Assembly: GCA_017464305.1 (NCBI GenBank)
Contig: JAFUDS010000001.1
Coordinates: forward strand, 217,812-281,811
Direction: 5' to 3'
DNA length: 64,000 nt
From: Clostridia bacterium
Lineage (GTDB): Bacteria > Bacillota > Clostridia > Christensenellales > Aristaeellaceae
In this document: in pieces, positions 43,505-53,809 of the stretch
Layout of the letters: every line of letters starts with the position of its first letter
Numbering within the stretch: position 1 is the first letter of the stretch
The notes under the pieces: model-generated
Database searches by the model: none
Told to the model about the DNA's origin: nothing
What the model saw: only the letters and a program-made list of their open reading frames with translations
Made by a program: the position numbers and the translations under genes

Positions 43505-43532
43505 CCTGTTGATTTCGACAAAAATCAACAGG
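43505..43532. promoter_or_regulatory. Perfect inverted repeat in the parA leader
   Basis: CCTGTTGATTT (43505-43515) is an exact reverse complement of AAATCAACAGG (43522-43532) with a 6-base centre. It covers the expected start of the parA transcript, between the -10 and the ribosome-binding site, so it could be an operator (perhaps for ParA itself) or an RNA hairpin. Confidence 0.7.
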
Positions 43533-43536
43533 ATCT

Positions 43537-43565
43537 ATCATACACCAACCTCCCCTGTTTTTCAA
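43537..43565 (-). promoter_or_regulatory. Promoter of parA-parB
   Basis: On the minus strand TTGAAA (43565-43560), 17 bases, TATGAT (43542-43537). Confidence 0.75.
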
Positions 43566-43594
43566 GGTTTCGGATTTTTCGTTTCCCGCCGCTC

Positions 43595-43623
43595 TTTTCA
43601 ATCTGGAAAACTCATGTTATAAT
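43595..43623 (+). promoter_or_regulatory. Probable promoter of the sigma-factor gene
   Basis: A perfect TATAAT (43618-43623) has a poor -35 (TTTTCA, 43595-43600) 17 bases upstream. A small GCTCC/GGAGC hairpin with a following T-rich run lies just downstream (about 43630-43655). The rest of the 309-base divergent region up to 43795 shows no gene. Confidence 0.55.
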
Positions 43624-43795
43624 CTCCCGGCTCCCTTCGGAGCGATCTCTTTTTCCTGCTATGCGTGAAAAATCAAAACAGTTTGCAAAACATGGCAGGG
43701 AATTTCAAACGCCGCATCGAATAAAAAAGGTAGAACCGGTTTTCCCCGGCGAGGATTATCTCCCGAAATGACCGAGCGATGGAAGGAGCTATAAT

Positions 43796-44911
43796 TTGGA
43801 TTCCCAAAAAGCGACTTTGCCCGAGCAGCTGATCAGCCAGCTGTATGCCAAAGGGCAGGAACAGGGTTTTTTAACATATGAAGAGATCACCCAGACGCTG
43901 GGGGATCTTCATCTGGATTCCGAGCAGCTGGAGCGCCTGCTGAGCACGATGGAGGAGCTGGGCGTTCCCGTGGGCACGGAGACCTCTGCGCCCAAGCCGG
44001 AGGCCACCCCTGCCGATTCCTTCTCCGAGGAGGAGTCCACGGAAGAGATGTCTCTTTCCGAGGCCGAGCTGGCCTATACGCAGGATTCGGTGCGCCTTTA
44101 TTTAAAAGAGATTGGCAACCACCCTGTGCTGACGGCGGAACAGGAATACGACATCGCCAAGCGCGCCGCCGAAGGGGATGAAGAGGCGAAGAATACGCTG
44201 ATCGTCTGCAATCTGCGGCTGGTGGTTTCCATCGCGAAGAAATATATCGGCCGCGGCCTCCCCCTGCTGGATCTGATTCAGAACGGGAATTTGGGCCTCA
44301 TGAAGGCCGTGGAGAAGTTTGAATACGATAAAGGGTTCAAATTCTCCACCTATGCCACCTGGTGGATCAAGCAATCCGTTTCCCGCTCCCTGGCGGACAG
44401 TGGCCGCATGATTCGCCTGCCCGTCCATCTGGTGGAGGGGATCAATCGGCTGACCCGAACCCAACGAGAGCTGTATCAGGAGCTGAACCGGGATCCTACC
44501 CCCGAGGAGCTGGCCCAGCGCATGGATGTTTCCGTGCAAACCGTGCTGAACTACATTAACGCCGGGGCTGATGCTGTTTCCATGGATAAGCCGGTGGGCG
44601 ATGAAGAGGATACCAGCCTGGGGGATTTCCTGGAGGATAAGAATGCCCCCAACCCCGAAACCTCCGTGGCCGAGAGCATGATGCGGGAAAAGATCAACGA
44701 AATCATGGATGAACTGCTGACGGATCGGGAAAAGCTGGTCATCACCATGCGCTACGGTCTCAACGGCGAGGATGAGCACACCCTGGAGGAGGTCGGCGCC
44801 ATGCTGGGGGTCACGCGGGAGCGGGTCCGCCAGATTGAATCCAAGGTGCTGCGCCGGCTCAGCAGCAATCCCAAGTCCCGCGGCCTGAAGGAAGCGCTGT
44901 ATATCTCCTGA
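43796..44911 (+). CDS. rpoD: RNA polymerase sigma factor, RpoD/SigA type
   Basis: This 371-residue sigma-70 protein has an acidic N-terminal region, then region 1.2 ([20 protein letters not shown]), 2.1-2.4 ([40 protein letters not shown]), 3 and 4 ([18 protein letters not shown]). It is clearly a primary-type sigma. The region 2.4/3.0 stretch [20 protein letters not shown] differs from the usual AITRALADQARTIRIPVHMV, and dnaG is not upstream. It could be the housekeeping factor or a second, group 2 factor. Start is TTG with GGAAGGAG ahead. Confidence 0.88.
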   Translation: MDSQKATLPEQLISQLYAKGQEQGFLTYEEITQTLGDLHLDSEQLERLLSTMEELGVPVGTETSAPKPEATPADSFSEEESTEEMSLSEAELAYTQDSVRLYLKEIGNHPVLTAEQEYDIAKRAAEGDEEAKNTLIVCNLRLVVSIAKKYIGRGLPLLDLIQNGNLGLMKAVEKFEYDKGFKFSTYATWWIKQSVSRSLADSGRMIRLPVHLVEGINRLTRTQRELYQELNRDPTPEELAQRMDVSVQTVLNYINAGADAVSMDKPVGDEEDTSLGDFLEDKNAPNPETSVAESMMREKINEIMDELLTDREKLVITMRYGLNGEDEHTLEEVGAMLGVTRERVRQIESKVLRRLSSNPKSRGLKEALYIS

Positions 44912-44948
44912 TCCCCTTCTCTTGGTCATCTTATCATCAATCGGTCTT

Positions 44949-44977
44949 CAGGGCTCCTTTGGGCCCTGTTTTCTTTT
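44949..44977 (+). terminator. Terminator of the sigma-factor gene
   Basis: CAGGGC (44949-44954) pairs with GCCCTG (44963-44968), followed by TTTTCTTTT. Confidence 0.85.
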
Positions 44978-45044
44978 GCGTAAAAGAATATAGAATACAA
45001 GGCATTGACGGTGTTTTTCAGCCCTATTTTTCTTCGTCATTTCA

Positions 45045-45073
45045 TTGACAATTCGGCCATTTCAGGGCATAAT
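45045..45073 (+). promoter_or_regulatory. Promoter of the ferredoxin-type aldo/keto reductase
   Basis: A perfect TTGACA (45045-45050), 17 bases, CATAAT (45068-45073), about 110 bases upstream of the ATG. Confidence 0.75.
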
Positions 45074-45184
45074 CACAAGTGGCTGTTTTCGGAACTGGAT
45101 AGCATCCCTTCGCGATGTCACCATTTCAGGATGTCGGTATCTGATTCCTTTTATCAAATTATATTGTAAAGGAGATGCAAAATC

Positions 45185-46303
45185 ATGGCTTTCATTCCCA
45201 ACCCCTTCAAGCTGGGTTTCGGCCTGATGCGCCTGCCCAAGACCCCGGAGGGTGCCATTGACGTGCCCCAGGTATGCCGGATGGTGGACCAGTTCATCGC
45301 CGCCGGCGGAACCTATTTTGACACCGCCTTTGTCTATGACGCCGGGGCCAGCGAGGCTGCCTTCCGGCAGGCGGTGGCGGATCGCTATCCCCGGGATGCT
45401 TATACCCTGGCCACCAAGCTGCATGCCACCATGATGTGCCAGGATGAGCAAAGCGCCAAGCAGGAATTCTATACCAGCCTGGAGCGTACCGGCGCCGGCT
45501 ATATCGATTATTATCTGCTCCATGCCCTGCAGCGCTCCACCTGGCAAAAATACGACGAGTACGGCCTGTGGGATTTCGTCCGGGAGCAGAAGGAAAAGGG
45601 GCTCATCAAGCATTGGGGCTTCTCCTTCCACGCGGATCCAGAGCTGCTGAAGCAGCTGCTGGAGGCCCATCCGGACGCGGAGTTTGTCCAGCTGCAGATC
45701 AATTATGCCGACTGGGAAAACCCGGGAGTCGCTTCCCGGCGCAATTGGGAAATCTGCCGTGCCCATGGCAAGCCCGTCATCATCATGGAGCCCGTCAAGG
45801 GCGGCATTCTGGCCGACCCCATTCCCACCGTTCGCCAGGTGTATGATCAGGCCGGCAGCCAGGCCTCCTATGCCAGCTGGGCCCTGCGGTTCGCCGCCGG
45901 GCTGGAGAATGTGCATGCTGTGCTCAGCGGCATGAGCAATCTGGCCCAGATGGAGGATAATCTCAAAACCATGAGCCCCTTTACGCCCCTGTCGGAGGCG
46001 GAAATGGCGCTGATTCACCAGGCCCAGCAGGCCCTGGACGCGGACAAATCCATTCCCTGCACCGCCTGCCATTACTGCACCAAGGGCTGCCCCATGGAAA
46101 TCCCGATTCCCGAGATTTTCAATGTAGAAAATCGAAAGAAGGGCAGCCCCAAGTTCCGCACCGTGCGGGAATATGACATCGTTACCCAGGGCCGGGGCCG
46201 AGCCAGCAGCTGCATCGCCTGCGGCCAATGCGAGGCTGCCTGTCCCCAGCAGCTGCCCATCATTCGCCTGCTGGAGGATTGCAAAGCGGAGCTGGAGGCG
46301 TAA
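45185..46303 (+). CDS. Aldo/keto reductase with C-terminal 4Fe-4S ferredoxin domain
   Basis: This 372-residue protein joins an N-terminal AKR barrel (LGFGLMRLPK; YFDTAFVYDAG; LATKLHA; YYLLHAL) to a C-terminal domain with two cluster motifs, CTACHYCTKGCP and CIACGQCEAACP. The fusion family is common in anaerobes and may couple reduction to ferredoxin. The usual catalytic Tyr of FDTAxxY and the Lys are present. AAAGGAG precedes the ATG. It is a monocistronic gene between two terminators. Confidence 0.92.
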   Translation: MAFIPNPFKLGFGLMRLPKTPEGAIDVPQVCRMVDQFIAAGGTYFDTAFVYDAGASEAAFRQAVADRYPRDAYTLATKLHATMMCQDEQSAKQEFYTSLERTGAGYIDYYLLHALQRSTWQKYDEYGLWDFVREQKEKGLIKHWGFSFHADPELLKQLLEAHPDAEFVQLQINYADWENPGVASRRNWEICRAHGKPVIIMEPVKGGILADPIPTVRQVYDQAGSQASYASWALRFAAGLENVHAVLSGMSNLAQMEDNLKTMSPFTPLSEAEMALIHQAQQALDADKSIPCTACHYCTKGCPMEIPIPEIFNVENRKKGSPKFRTVREYDIVTQGRGRASSCIACGQCEAACPQQLPIIRLLEDCKAELEA

Positions 46304-46353
46304 GCGCCGCCGATAAAGCTCTTGAAAAGTGGCAGAAGCGCCTAACCAAATAA

Positions 46354-46411
46354 AGCTCCCCCGCGAAGGGGAGATTCCAAAAACTTTCCCCTCCCAGAAA
46401 GGGAGGGGAAA
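46354..46411. terminator. Bidirectional hairpins between convergent genes
   Basis: An AGCTCCCCC/GGGGAGA hairpin of the GCTCCCC family (about 46354-46374) is followed by TTTCCCCTCCC/GGGAGGGGAAA with loop AGAAA (about 46385-46411) and an AATTT tail. They separate the plus-strand reductase from the minus-strand dnaJ and can serve both. Confidence 0.7.
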
Positions 46412-46423
46412 ATTTATATCTTC

Positions 46424-47566
46424 CTATGAATTAAACAGTTCCTTCACCCGGTCCATGAAGCCCTTCCGGCCCTCATATTCCTTGTCGCTGGTGGTGCCGT
46501 CGAATTCCCGCAGCAGCTCCTTCTGTCGATTGTTCAGCCGCTTGGGAATTTCTACCTTCACCCGCATGATCAAGTCACCCTTGCTGCTGGAGCGCAGCAT
46601 GGGAATGCCTTCGCCCTTGATGCGGAATTCCGTGCCCGGCTGGGTGCCTTCGGGAATCTTGTACTTCACCGGGCCGTTCAGCGTCGGCACCTCCACCTCG
46701 CCGCCCAGGGCAGCTGTCACAAAGCTAATGGGGAATTCCAGCATCAGGTTGTATCCATCCCGCTGGAAAACCTTGTGGGGCCGTACGTTCACCGTGATGA
46801 ACAGGTCGCCATTGGGGCCGCCCCGCAGCCCGGGCTCGCCCTGGTTGTTCATGATAATGGTCTGGCCATGGTCGATACCCGCAGGCACCTTCACCGTCAC
46901 GGTCCGCTTCTTGCGAACCCGGCCGCTGCCACCGCACCCGGTGCATTTGTCCGTCACCACCTTGCCGCTGCCGCCGCAGGAGGGGCAGGTCCGCACGGTG
47001 GTCATCCATCCGCTGGAGGACCGAATCTGGCCCGTGCCCTGGCAGGTGGCGCAGGTGACCGGTTGGGTCCCCGGCTTGGCGCCGTTGCCCTTGCAGGTGT
47101 CGCAGACCTCGCTGCGATTGATCTCGAAGCTCTTCTCGCAGCCCTTGGCCGCCTCCTCAAAGGTGATGCGCAGCTCGTATCGCAGGTCGTTGCCCTGCAC
47201 CGGCCCCTGGGCCCGGGTGCGGCTGCCCATGCCGCCGTTGAACAGCTGGTCGAAGATATCGCCGACGCCGCCCATGCCCCCCATGCCGCTGAAGTCGAAC
47301 CCGCCGAAGGGATTGCCGCCGCCTCCGCCCATGCCGCCCATGGGGTCGTTGAAGCCGAACTGGTCGTACCGGGCCCGCTTGTCCGGATCGCTCAGCACTT
47401 CGTTGGCCTCGTTCAGCTCCGCGAAACGCTTCACCGCTTCCTCGTCGTTGGGGTGCAGGTCTGGATGGCATTCCTTGGCCTTCTTCCGATAAGCCCGCTT
47501 GATCTCGTCCTCCGTGGCGTTCTTCCCGACGCCCAGCACCTCGTAATAATCACGCTTATCCGCCAA
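46424..47566 (-). CDS. dnaJ: Chaperone protein DnaJ
   Basis: This 380-residue type I J-protein has the J domain with HPD (HPDLHPND, about residues 34-36), a Gly/Phe-rich linker (MGGMGGGGGNPFGGFDFSG), four CxxCxGxG zinc repeats (CDTCKGNG, CATCQGTG, CPSCGGSG, CTGCGGSG) and the C-terminal substrate domain. It stimulates DnaK. It is the last gene of the HrcA-controlled operon, after a hairpin in the gap. Confidence 0.98.
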   Translation of the reverse strand: MADKRDYYEVLGVGKNATEDEIKRAYRKKAKECHPDLHPNDEEAVKRFAELNEANEVLSDPDKRARYDQFGFNDPMGGMGGGGGNPFGGFDFSGMGGMGGVGDIFDQLFNGGMGSRTRAQGPVQGNDLRYELRITFEEAAKGCEKSFEINRSEVCDTCKGNGAKPGTQPVTCATCQGTGQIRSSSGWMTTVRTCPSCGGSGKVVTDKCTGCGGSGRVRKKRTVTVKVPAGIDHGQTIIMNNQGEPGLRGGPNGDLFITVNVRPHKVFQRDGYNLMLEFPISFVTAALGGEVEVPTLNGPVKYKIPEGTQPGTEFRIKGEGIPMLRSSSKGDLIMRVKVEIPKRLNNRQKELLREFDGTTSDKEYEGRKGFMDRVKELFNS

Positions 47567-47591
47567 ATTTCTTCACCTCAGTATCGGAATC

Positions 47592-47617
47592 AAGCCCGTT
47601 CCCGAAGGAGCGGGCTG
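47592..47617 (-). other. Hairpin between dnaK and dnaJ
   Basis: On the minus strand AGCCCG and CGGGCT pair, with TCC/GGA inside and a TTCG tetraloop. A weak T-run follows, so it may attenuate readthrough and keep DnaJ below DnaK. Confidence 0.6.
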
Positions 47618-47634
47618 ATTTCGATTCGATTTTG

Positions 47635-49470
<1,836 letters not shown>

Positions 49471-49551
49471 TTATCTTTCAAAATTTGGAAAAATATCCAT
49501 CTATCCGGCCTTTCGGCCTTCCCTCAAGCCCGAAGGCTTTGTTGGCATTGT

Positions 49552-50133
49552 TTATTCTGGAACCACCTTGACCATGGCGTGCCGCAGCACCCGGTCGCCC
49601 ATCTGGTATCCCTTCTGCAGCACCTGGCACACCGTGCCCGGGGCGCCTTCCTCCTCCGTGCCCTGGAGGATCGCGTTTTCCAGATTGGGGTCGAACTTCT
49701 CCCCCAGCCGGTCGATGGGCTTCACGTCCAGCTTGGCGTAGACATCGTTCATCTGCTTCAGCACCAGCTCCACGCCGCTCTTCAGCCCTTCGTCCGCCGA
49801 CCCAGCCGCCGCTTCCGCCGCCCGCTCCAGGTTATCCAGCACCGGCAGCATGGCCGCCGCCACGTCCCGCTTGCCCTCGGCGAAGCTATCCGCCCGGACG
49901 CTTTCGTTTCTCCGGCGGAAGTTCTCAAAATCCGCCTGCACCCGCTGGGCCATGGCCAGATATTCCGCCGCCTTGGACTCCGCCTTTTCCAGCTCCGTAG
50001 GCTCCTGGGGCGCTGCCTTCACTTCCGCTTCCGCCGCCGTTTCCGCAGCCTCGTTCATGGCTTCCTCCTGGGGAATTTCCTGCAGGTTTTCCTGTGGATT
50101 CATCTTTTTCTTCCCTCTTCTCTTTTTATTCAT
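49552..50133 (-). CDS. grpE: Nucleotide-exchange factor GrpE
   Basis: This ~193-residue protein has a long acidic/coiled-coil N terminus (EAAETAAEAEVKAAPQEPTE), then the GrpE core (ADFENFRRRNESVRADSFAE) and beta domain (GDRVLRHAMVKVVPE). The ATG at 50133 overlaps the hrcA stop (ATGAATAA) and has GAGGGG 9 bases ahead. An alternative ATG at 50103 with AGAGGGAAG would remove the basic KKRRGKKK start; the choice is not decided by sequence alone. Confidence 0.94.
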   Translation of the reverse strand: MNKKRRGKKKMNPQENLQEIPQEEAMNEAAETAAEAEVKAAPQEPTELEKAESKAAEYLAMAQRVQADFENFRRRNESVRADSFAEGKRDVAAAMLPVLDNLERAAEAAAGSADEGLKSGVELVLKQMNDVYAKLDVKPIDRLGEKFDPNLENAILQGTEEEGAPGTVCQVLQKGYQMGDRVLRHAMVKVVPE

Positions 50134-51163
50134 TGGAGTCATCCCCTCCGCTGAACAGGTCCGTCAGCTGATGCCCCATGATGTTCAGGATGGACATGAC
50201 CCGGGAATATTGCATTCTGGTGGGCCCGATGACCCCGATGGTCCCCTGCTGACCGGACCGGGTAGAATAGGTCGCGGTGACGATGGAGCAGTCCACCATC
50301 TCCGGCACTCCCGTCTCCGGCCCGATGCGGACGGTGAAGGCCATCTCCCCATCCCCGGCGATGATGCTGGCCAGCTTGTCCCTGGTCTCCATCAGGCTCA
50401 GGAAGGTCCGGGCCTTCTCCACGTCGCTGTATTCCGGATAGCTCAGCATATTGCTGGTCCCCCCGATGGCCACATGGGGCCGGCTGGGAGATTCCTTCCG
50501 CTCGTTCAGGAAGCCATACAGCCCCTGGAGCAGCTCCTGGTTTTCCCGCATCCGCTGGATCATCCCCGGCAGAATCTCGCAGGCCTCGGCCAGGGTATGC
50601 CCCCGCAGCTCCTCCGTCAGCGCCCGGGAAATGGCGTACAGCGTGTCGCTGTCCATGTCCCCCGGGAGGCGAATGGTACTGTCCCGCACGATGCCGGTGT
50701 CCGTCACGATGACCACCAGTGCCGCGTCCCGGGAGACGGGCACCAGCTGCACCGTCTGCATCCGGGGCTGCTTTCCCTTCGGGGGAAGTACCACCGCGGT
50801 GTATCTGGTCAGGGCGGAGATGACGCTGGCGGCGTGATCGATCACGTCCTCCATCTGGTGCACCCGGCCGGTAAAATGCCGGCTCACCGTTTCCAGGCTG
50901 TCGTCCCGGATGCGCCCGGTTTTCATCAGGCTGTCCACATACAGGCGATAGGCCTTGGCACTGGGAATCCGCCCGGCGGAGACGTGGGGCTGATCCAGGT
51001 AGCCCAGCTCCTCCAGGTCGCTCATCTCGTTCCGGATGGTGGCGGAGGAAAGGCCCATGTCGTATTTCTTACTGATCGTCCGGGAGCCAACCGGCACGCC
51101 CGTCAGGATGTAATCATCGATGATGGCTTGCAGGATCTTCATCTTGCGATCGTCCATCTCCAT
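50126..51163 (-). CDS. hrcA: Heat-inducible transcription repressor HrcA
   Basis: This 345-residue repressor has an N-terminal winged helix (VGSRTISKKYDMGLSSATIR) and the HrcA sensor domain. It binds CIRCE, a perfect copy of which lies 85 bases upstream, so it represses its own operon (hrcA-grpE-dnaK-dnaJ). Start is ATG at 51163; a second ATG two codons on is possible. Confidence 0.97.
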   Translation of the reverse strand: MEMDDRKMKILQAIIDDYILTGVPVGSRTISKKYDMGLSSATIRNEMSDLEELGYLDQPHVSAGRIPSAKAYRLYVDSLMKTGRIRDDSLETVSRHFTGRVHQMEDVIDHAASVISALTRYTAVVLPPKGKQPRMQTVQLVPVSRDAALVVIVTDTGIVRDSTIRLPGDMDSDTLYAISRALTEELRGHTLAEACEILPGMIQRMRENQELLQGLYGFLNERKESPSRPHVAIGGTSNMLSYPEYSDVEKARTFLSLMETRDKLASIIAGDGEMAFTVRIGPETGVPEMVDCSIVTATYSTRSGQQGTIGVIGPTRMQYSRVMSILNIMGHQLTDLFSGGDDSNE

Positions 51164-51247
51164 ACGCCCATCTCCTTCCCTCTCTGATGCAGGAGACCTT
51201 CCGTCCTGGGGGATCTCCCCTTCCGGGCGACTCCTGCTTCTCGTTTG

Positions 51248-51274
51248 TTAGCACTCAAGCGAATCGAGTGCTAA
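51248..51274. promoter_or_regulatory. CIRCE operator
   Basis: TTAGCACTC (51248-51256), nine bases, GAGTGCTAA (51266-51274): the exact CIRCE consensus, placed at the start region of the hrcA promoter. Confidence 0.98.
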
Positions 51275-51285
51275 CCAACACCGAT

Positions 51286-51314
51286 AAGATAACACCATCC
51301 ACCCCAGTTGTCAA
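51286..51314 (-). promoter_or_regulatory. Promoter of hrcA-grpE-dnaK-dnaJ
   Basis: On the minus strand a perfect TTGACA (51314-51309), 17 bases, TATCTT (51291-51286), just ahead of CIRCE. Confidence 0.88.
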
Positions 51315-51386
51315 CACTTTTTTTACCTTTTTTTACCATTAATTTTTACTCCCCCCTCCAAGGCGCTGTTTCCCTTGGAAAATCAA

Positions 51387-51446
51387 CCCTTCTATGCCTG
51401 GATAGAAGGGCTGAAGGAAAGTCAAAACCCCGGCGAAATGCCGGGG
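51387..51446 (-). terminator. Double terminator of the rex-vanW operon
   Basis: The first hairpin on the minus strand is CCCCGGC/GCCGGGG (51428-51446) followed by TTTTGACTTT. A second, CCCTTCTAT/ATAGAAGGG (51387-51410), follows. Both lie just beyond the vanW stop. Confidence 0.85.
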
Positions 51447-51462
51447 TCTGGAAATGAGGAAT

Positions 51463-53100
51463 TCAATTGGAGATGGGATTATATTCGATGGTCTCCTGAT
51501 AGGCCTTATAGGTCGAGGTACACAGCAGCTCCCGGCGGGTTTCCCGGCCGTTTTGCTGCCATACTTTCCAGGTTTCCACCACGTAGCCCTTGCGCCCCGT
51601 GACGGTCTTTTTGCTCTCCCCCACCTTCAGGCTAGTGTTGATGACATAATTGGTCCCCTCCGGTTGGGGAATAGTGCGGGTAGTGACGCTCTCCAGGTCA
51701 ATGGAGGTATCCACCCCCAGGCTCATGCCATATACGCTGACGGACACCTTTCGATCCTTATAGGCTGCGATGATGAAAATGGGCCAGTCCGTGTTGTTCT
51801 TGAATTTGAAATCCAGCCCCGGCCAGTTGACAGTGGCGTCGAATCCCTTTTCTACATAATTGGAGGGCCAGGCATGGGGGCTGCGATCCACGATTTCCAG
51901 ATCCGCCCGGGCCACGGCGTTGAACAGGGTGCTGCTGGTCTGGCAAACACCGCCGCCGATCTCGTCCCGGCTCTGGCCACCGGAGATGGCCGCCGCCGGC
52001 TTGTATCCCTTCTCCGCGGTGCGCTCCCCCGTAGCGGCGTTGAAGCTGAAAATCTCCCCAGGCAGCACCGTGGTCCCGTTGATGGCCTGAGCGCTGAGAT
52101 TGATGTTTGTGTTCCGATTATTGTTGTTCGTGGTGGATGTCGTATAAGAGGAAATGAGCCCAAAGCTGTTCATCAGCTCCGTCTTGGTAACGTCGGCGAT
52201 GCGCTTTTCCGGCGTCATAAAAATGGTGTTGAAATAGTCCCCGGCGTTCAGCTTCTCCGCGATGCGGCTGTAGAGCTCCTCCGGGTCCACATACGCCCCG
52301 GGCACATCCTCCGTAAAGGTGAAGGTCTTGGTGCCGAAGTCGAAGGTGGCTACCATGCTGTTGACCGGATCCCGGTTCACATAGTTGGCGATGCCCTGGC
52401 TCATCTCCCGCAGGGCGGCAGTGTCGAAGGTCTTTTCCGAATACAGGCTGGCGGGAAAGCTCCGCAGATCCGAAGCCTTGTCCAACCGCTCCTGGAAGGG
52501 CGTTTTCCCCGTCCCCCGCAGCCCAGCCGTGTTCCCTCGGCCCAGGGCCCAGGCCTTCTCCACCAGCTCCGCGACATTCCTCCGGATGGGCACCCGCTCC
52601 GGCGTCACGTGCCAGCTCTGGTTCCCGATCGTGACGGTCAGATCAAAATCCTGGGTGGATGAATCCGCCTGGGCCGTCAGGGCGGAGAGGGCCGCCTCCC
52701 GGGTCATCCCCCCGACCTGCAGATCGTCAATATAGACCCCGGGATAGATGGCGTCGGTATAGATCTCCTGGACGCAGGCCTGGAAGGTGCGGTATTCCTC
52801 CGCTGAATATTCCAGGATGCTTCCGTTGGCAAAGGCCAGATTGGGCAGGAAGCGGAAGCGGCTGCCCGTCACCTGGGGCAGCAGAATATATCCGCAGGCC
52901 AGAATGCCCGCCAGGGAAAACAGAATGCAGGTGATCCAGGCCCCCTTGTGCCGCAGCTGTTTTTTCCGCTTCCGAGGGCGTTTGGGAAAAGGAACGGCGG
53001 GCTGATCAAAATCATCATAAAGGGAGAGGGGGGCTTCCCCCCTCTCTCCAATGATTTCTCCGTCCCCTTCGTATAGCTCGTATCGATTTCTTTTCGCCAT
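51463..53100 (-). CDS. VanW family protein
   Basis: This 545-residue protein has a polar N terminus, one membrane segment (about residues 54-75, AWITCILFSLAGILACGYIL) and a large external part. That part contains a peptidoglycan-binding-like region and the VanW core with GEIFSFNAATGERTAEKGY and GGGVCQTSSTLFNAVARADL. A final small beta domain resembles G5. VanW proteins occur in cell-wall and vancomycin-related loci; their activity is unknown. Its ATG overlaps the rex stop (TAATG), so the two are coupled. Confidence 0.9.
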   Translation of the reverse strand: MAKRNRYELYEGDGEIIGERGEAPLSLYDDFDQPAVPFPKRPRKRKKQLRHKGAWITCILFSLAGILACGYILLPQVTGSRFRFLPNLAFANGSILEYSAEEYRTFQACVQEIYTDAIYPGVYIDDLQVGGMTREAALSALTAQADSSTQDFDLTVTIGNQSWHVTPERVPIRRNVAELVEKAWALGRGNTAGLRGTGKTPFQERLDKASDLRSFPASLYSEKTFDTAALREMSQGIANYVNRDPVNSMVATFDFGTKTFTFTEDVPGAYVDPEELYSRIAEKLNAGDYFNTIFMTPEKRIADVTKTELMNSFGLISSYTTSTTNNNNRNTNINLSAQAINGTTVLPGEIFSFNAATGERTAEKGYKPAAAISGGQSRDEIGGGVCQTSSTLFNAVARADLEIVDRSPHAWPSNYVEKGFDATVNWPGLDFKFKNNTDWPIFIIAAYKDRKVSVSVYGMSLGVDTSIDLESVTTRTIPQPEGTNYVINTSLKVGESKKTVTGRKGYVVETWKVWQQNGRETRRELLCTSTYKAYQETIEYNPISN

Positions 53101-53729
53101 TAGTCGTCCTTATGATTCATCTTATAGCTGAGAATATGCAGGGAATCGCTGAGATGCACATTCACCACCTGCATATCCCGAGGATAGTGCAAATCCACTG
53201 GCGCGAAGTTCCAAATAGCGCGAACGCCCTTTTCGTACAGCAGCTCCAGCGTCTCCTGGGCGTGCTCCGCCGGCAGGGCCAACACTGCAATGTCCGGCGC
53301 CAGCTCCTCTACCCGCCAGGCCATTTCCTCCACAGGGTAGATGGGCAGCTCCTCCGTGGCGCATTTGCCCTTCTCCGGGTCCGCGTCGAACAGGGCCAGG
53401 GTTTGGAACCCCTCCCGGGCAAAGCTGGCATAGTTGGCGATGGCCAAGCCCATGCGGCCCGCGCCGACGATGATCATGCGGTGCGCCTGATCCAGGCCCA
53501 TGGTTTTGCGGATGTGCTCCCGCAGCTCATGCACCTGGTATCCATAGCCCTGCCGGCCAAAGCCGCCAAAGCTGTTAATATCCTGCCGAATCTGGGAAGG
53601 GGTCAGCTGCATTCTTTCCCCCAGCTCCTGGGAAGAAATCTGCGCCACGCCTTCTATTTCCAGCTCCCGCAGATGCCGATTGTACGCAGGCAGTCTGCGA
53701 ATAACAGCGTCTGATACATATCCGGACAT
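53100..53729 (-). CDS. rex: Redox-sensing transcriptional repressor Rex
   Basis: This 209-residue regulator has an N-terminal winged helix (GERMQLTPSQIRQDINSFGG) and a Rossmann domain with the NADH site VGAGRMGLAIANYASF. Rex senses NADH/NAD and controls fermentative and respiratory genes. The ATG at 53729 is chosen over one 57 bases earlier because AAAGGAG lies ahead and it matches the usual start. A promoter TTGCAA-17-TAAGAT lies upstream (about 53774-53802). No convincing Rex box is seen at its own promoter. Confidence 0.95.
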   Translation of the reverse strand: MSGYVSDAVIRRLPAYNRHLRELEIEGVAQISSQELGERMQLTPSQIRQDINSFGGFGRQGYGYQVHELREHIRKTMGLDQAHRMIIVGAGRMGLAIANYASFAREGFQTLALFDADPEKGKCATEELPIYPVEEMAWRVEELAPDIAVLALPAEHAQETLELLYEKGVRAIWNFAPVDLHYPRDMQVVNVHLSDSLHILSYKMNHKDD

Positions 53730-53809
53730 AACGATTCGCTCCTTTGGTGCCCCACCGGGATGTGATTCCGTTACAAATCTTAACACAGATTTAAATATTT
53801 TGCAACATA

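Noticed and set aside
43621-43660. Transcription attenuator in the leader of the sigma-factor gene
   Set aside because: The GCTCC/GGAGC stem is only five base pairs and the following T-run is interrupted, so termination is doubtful.
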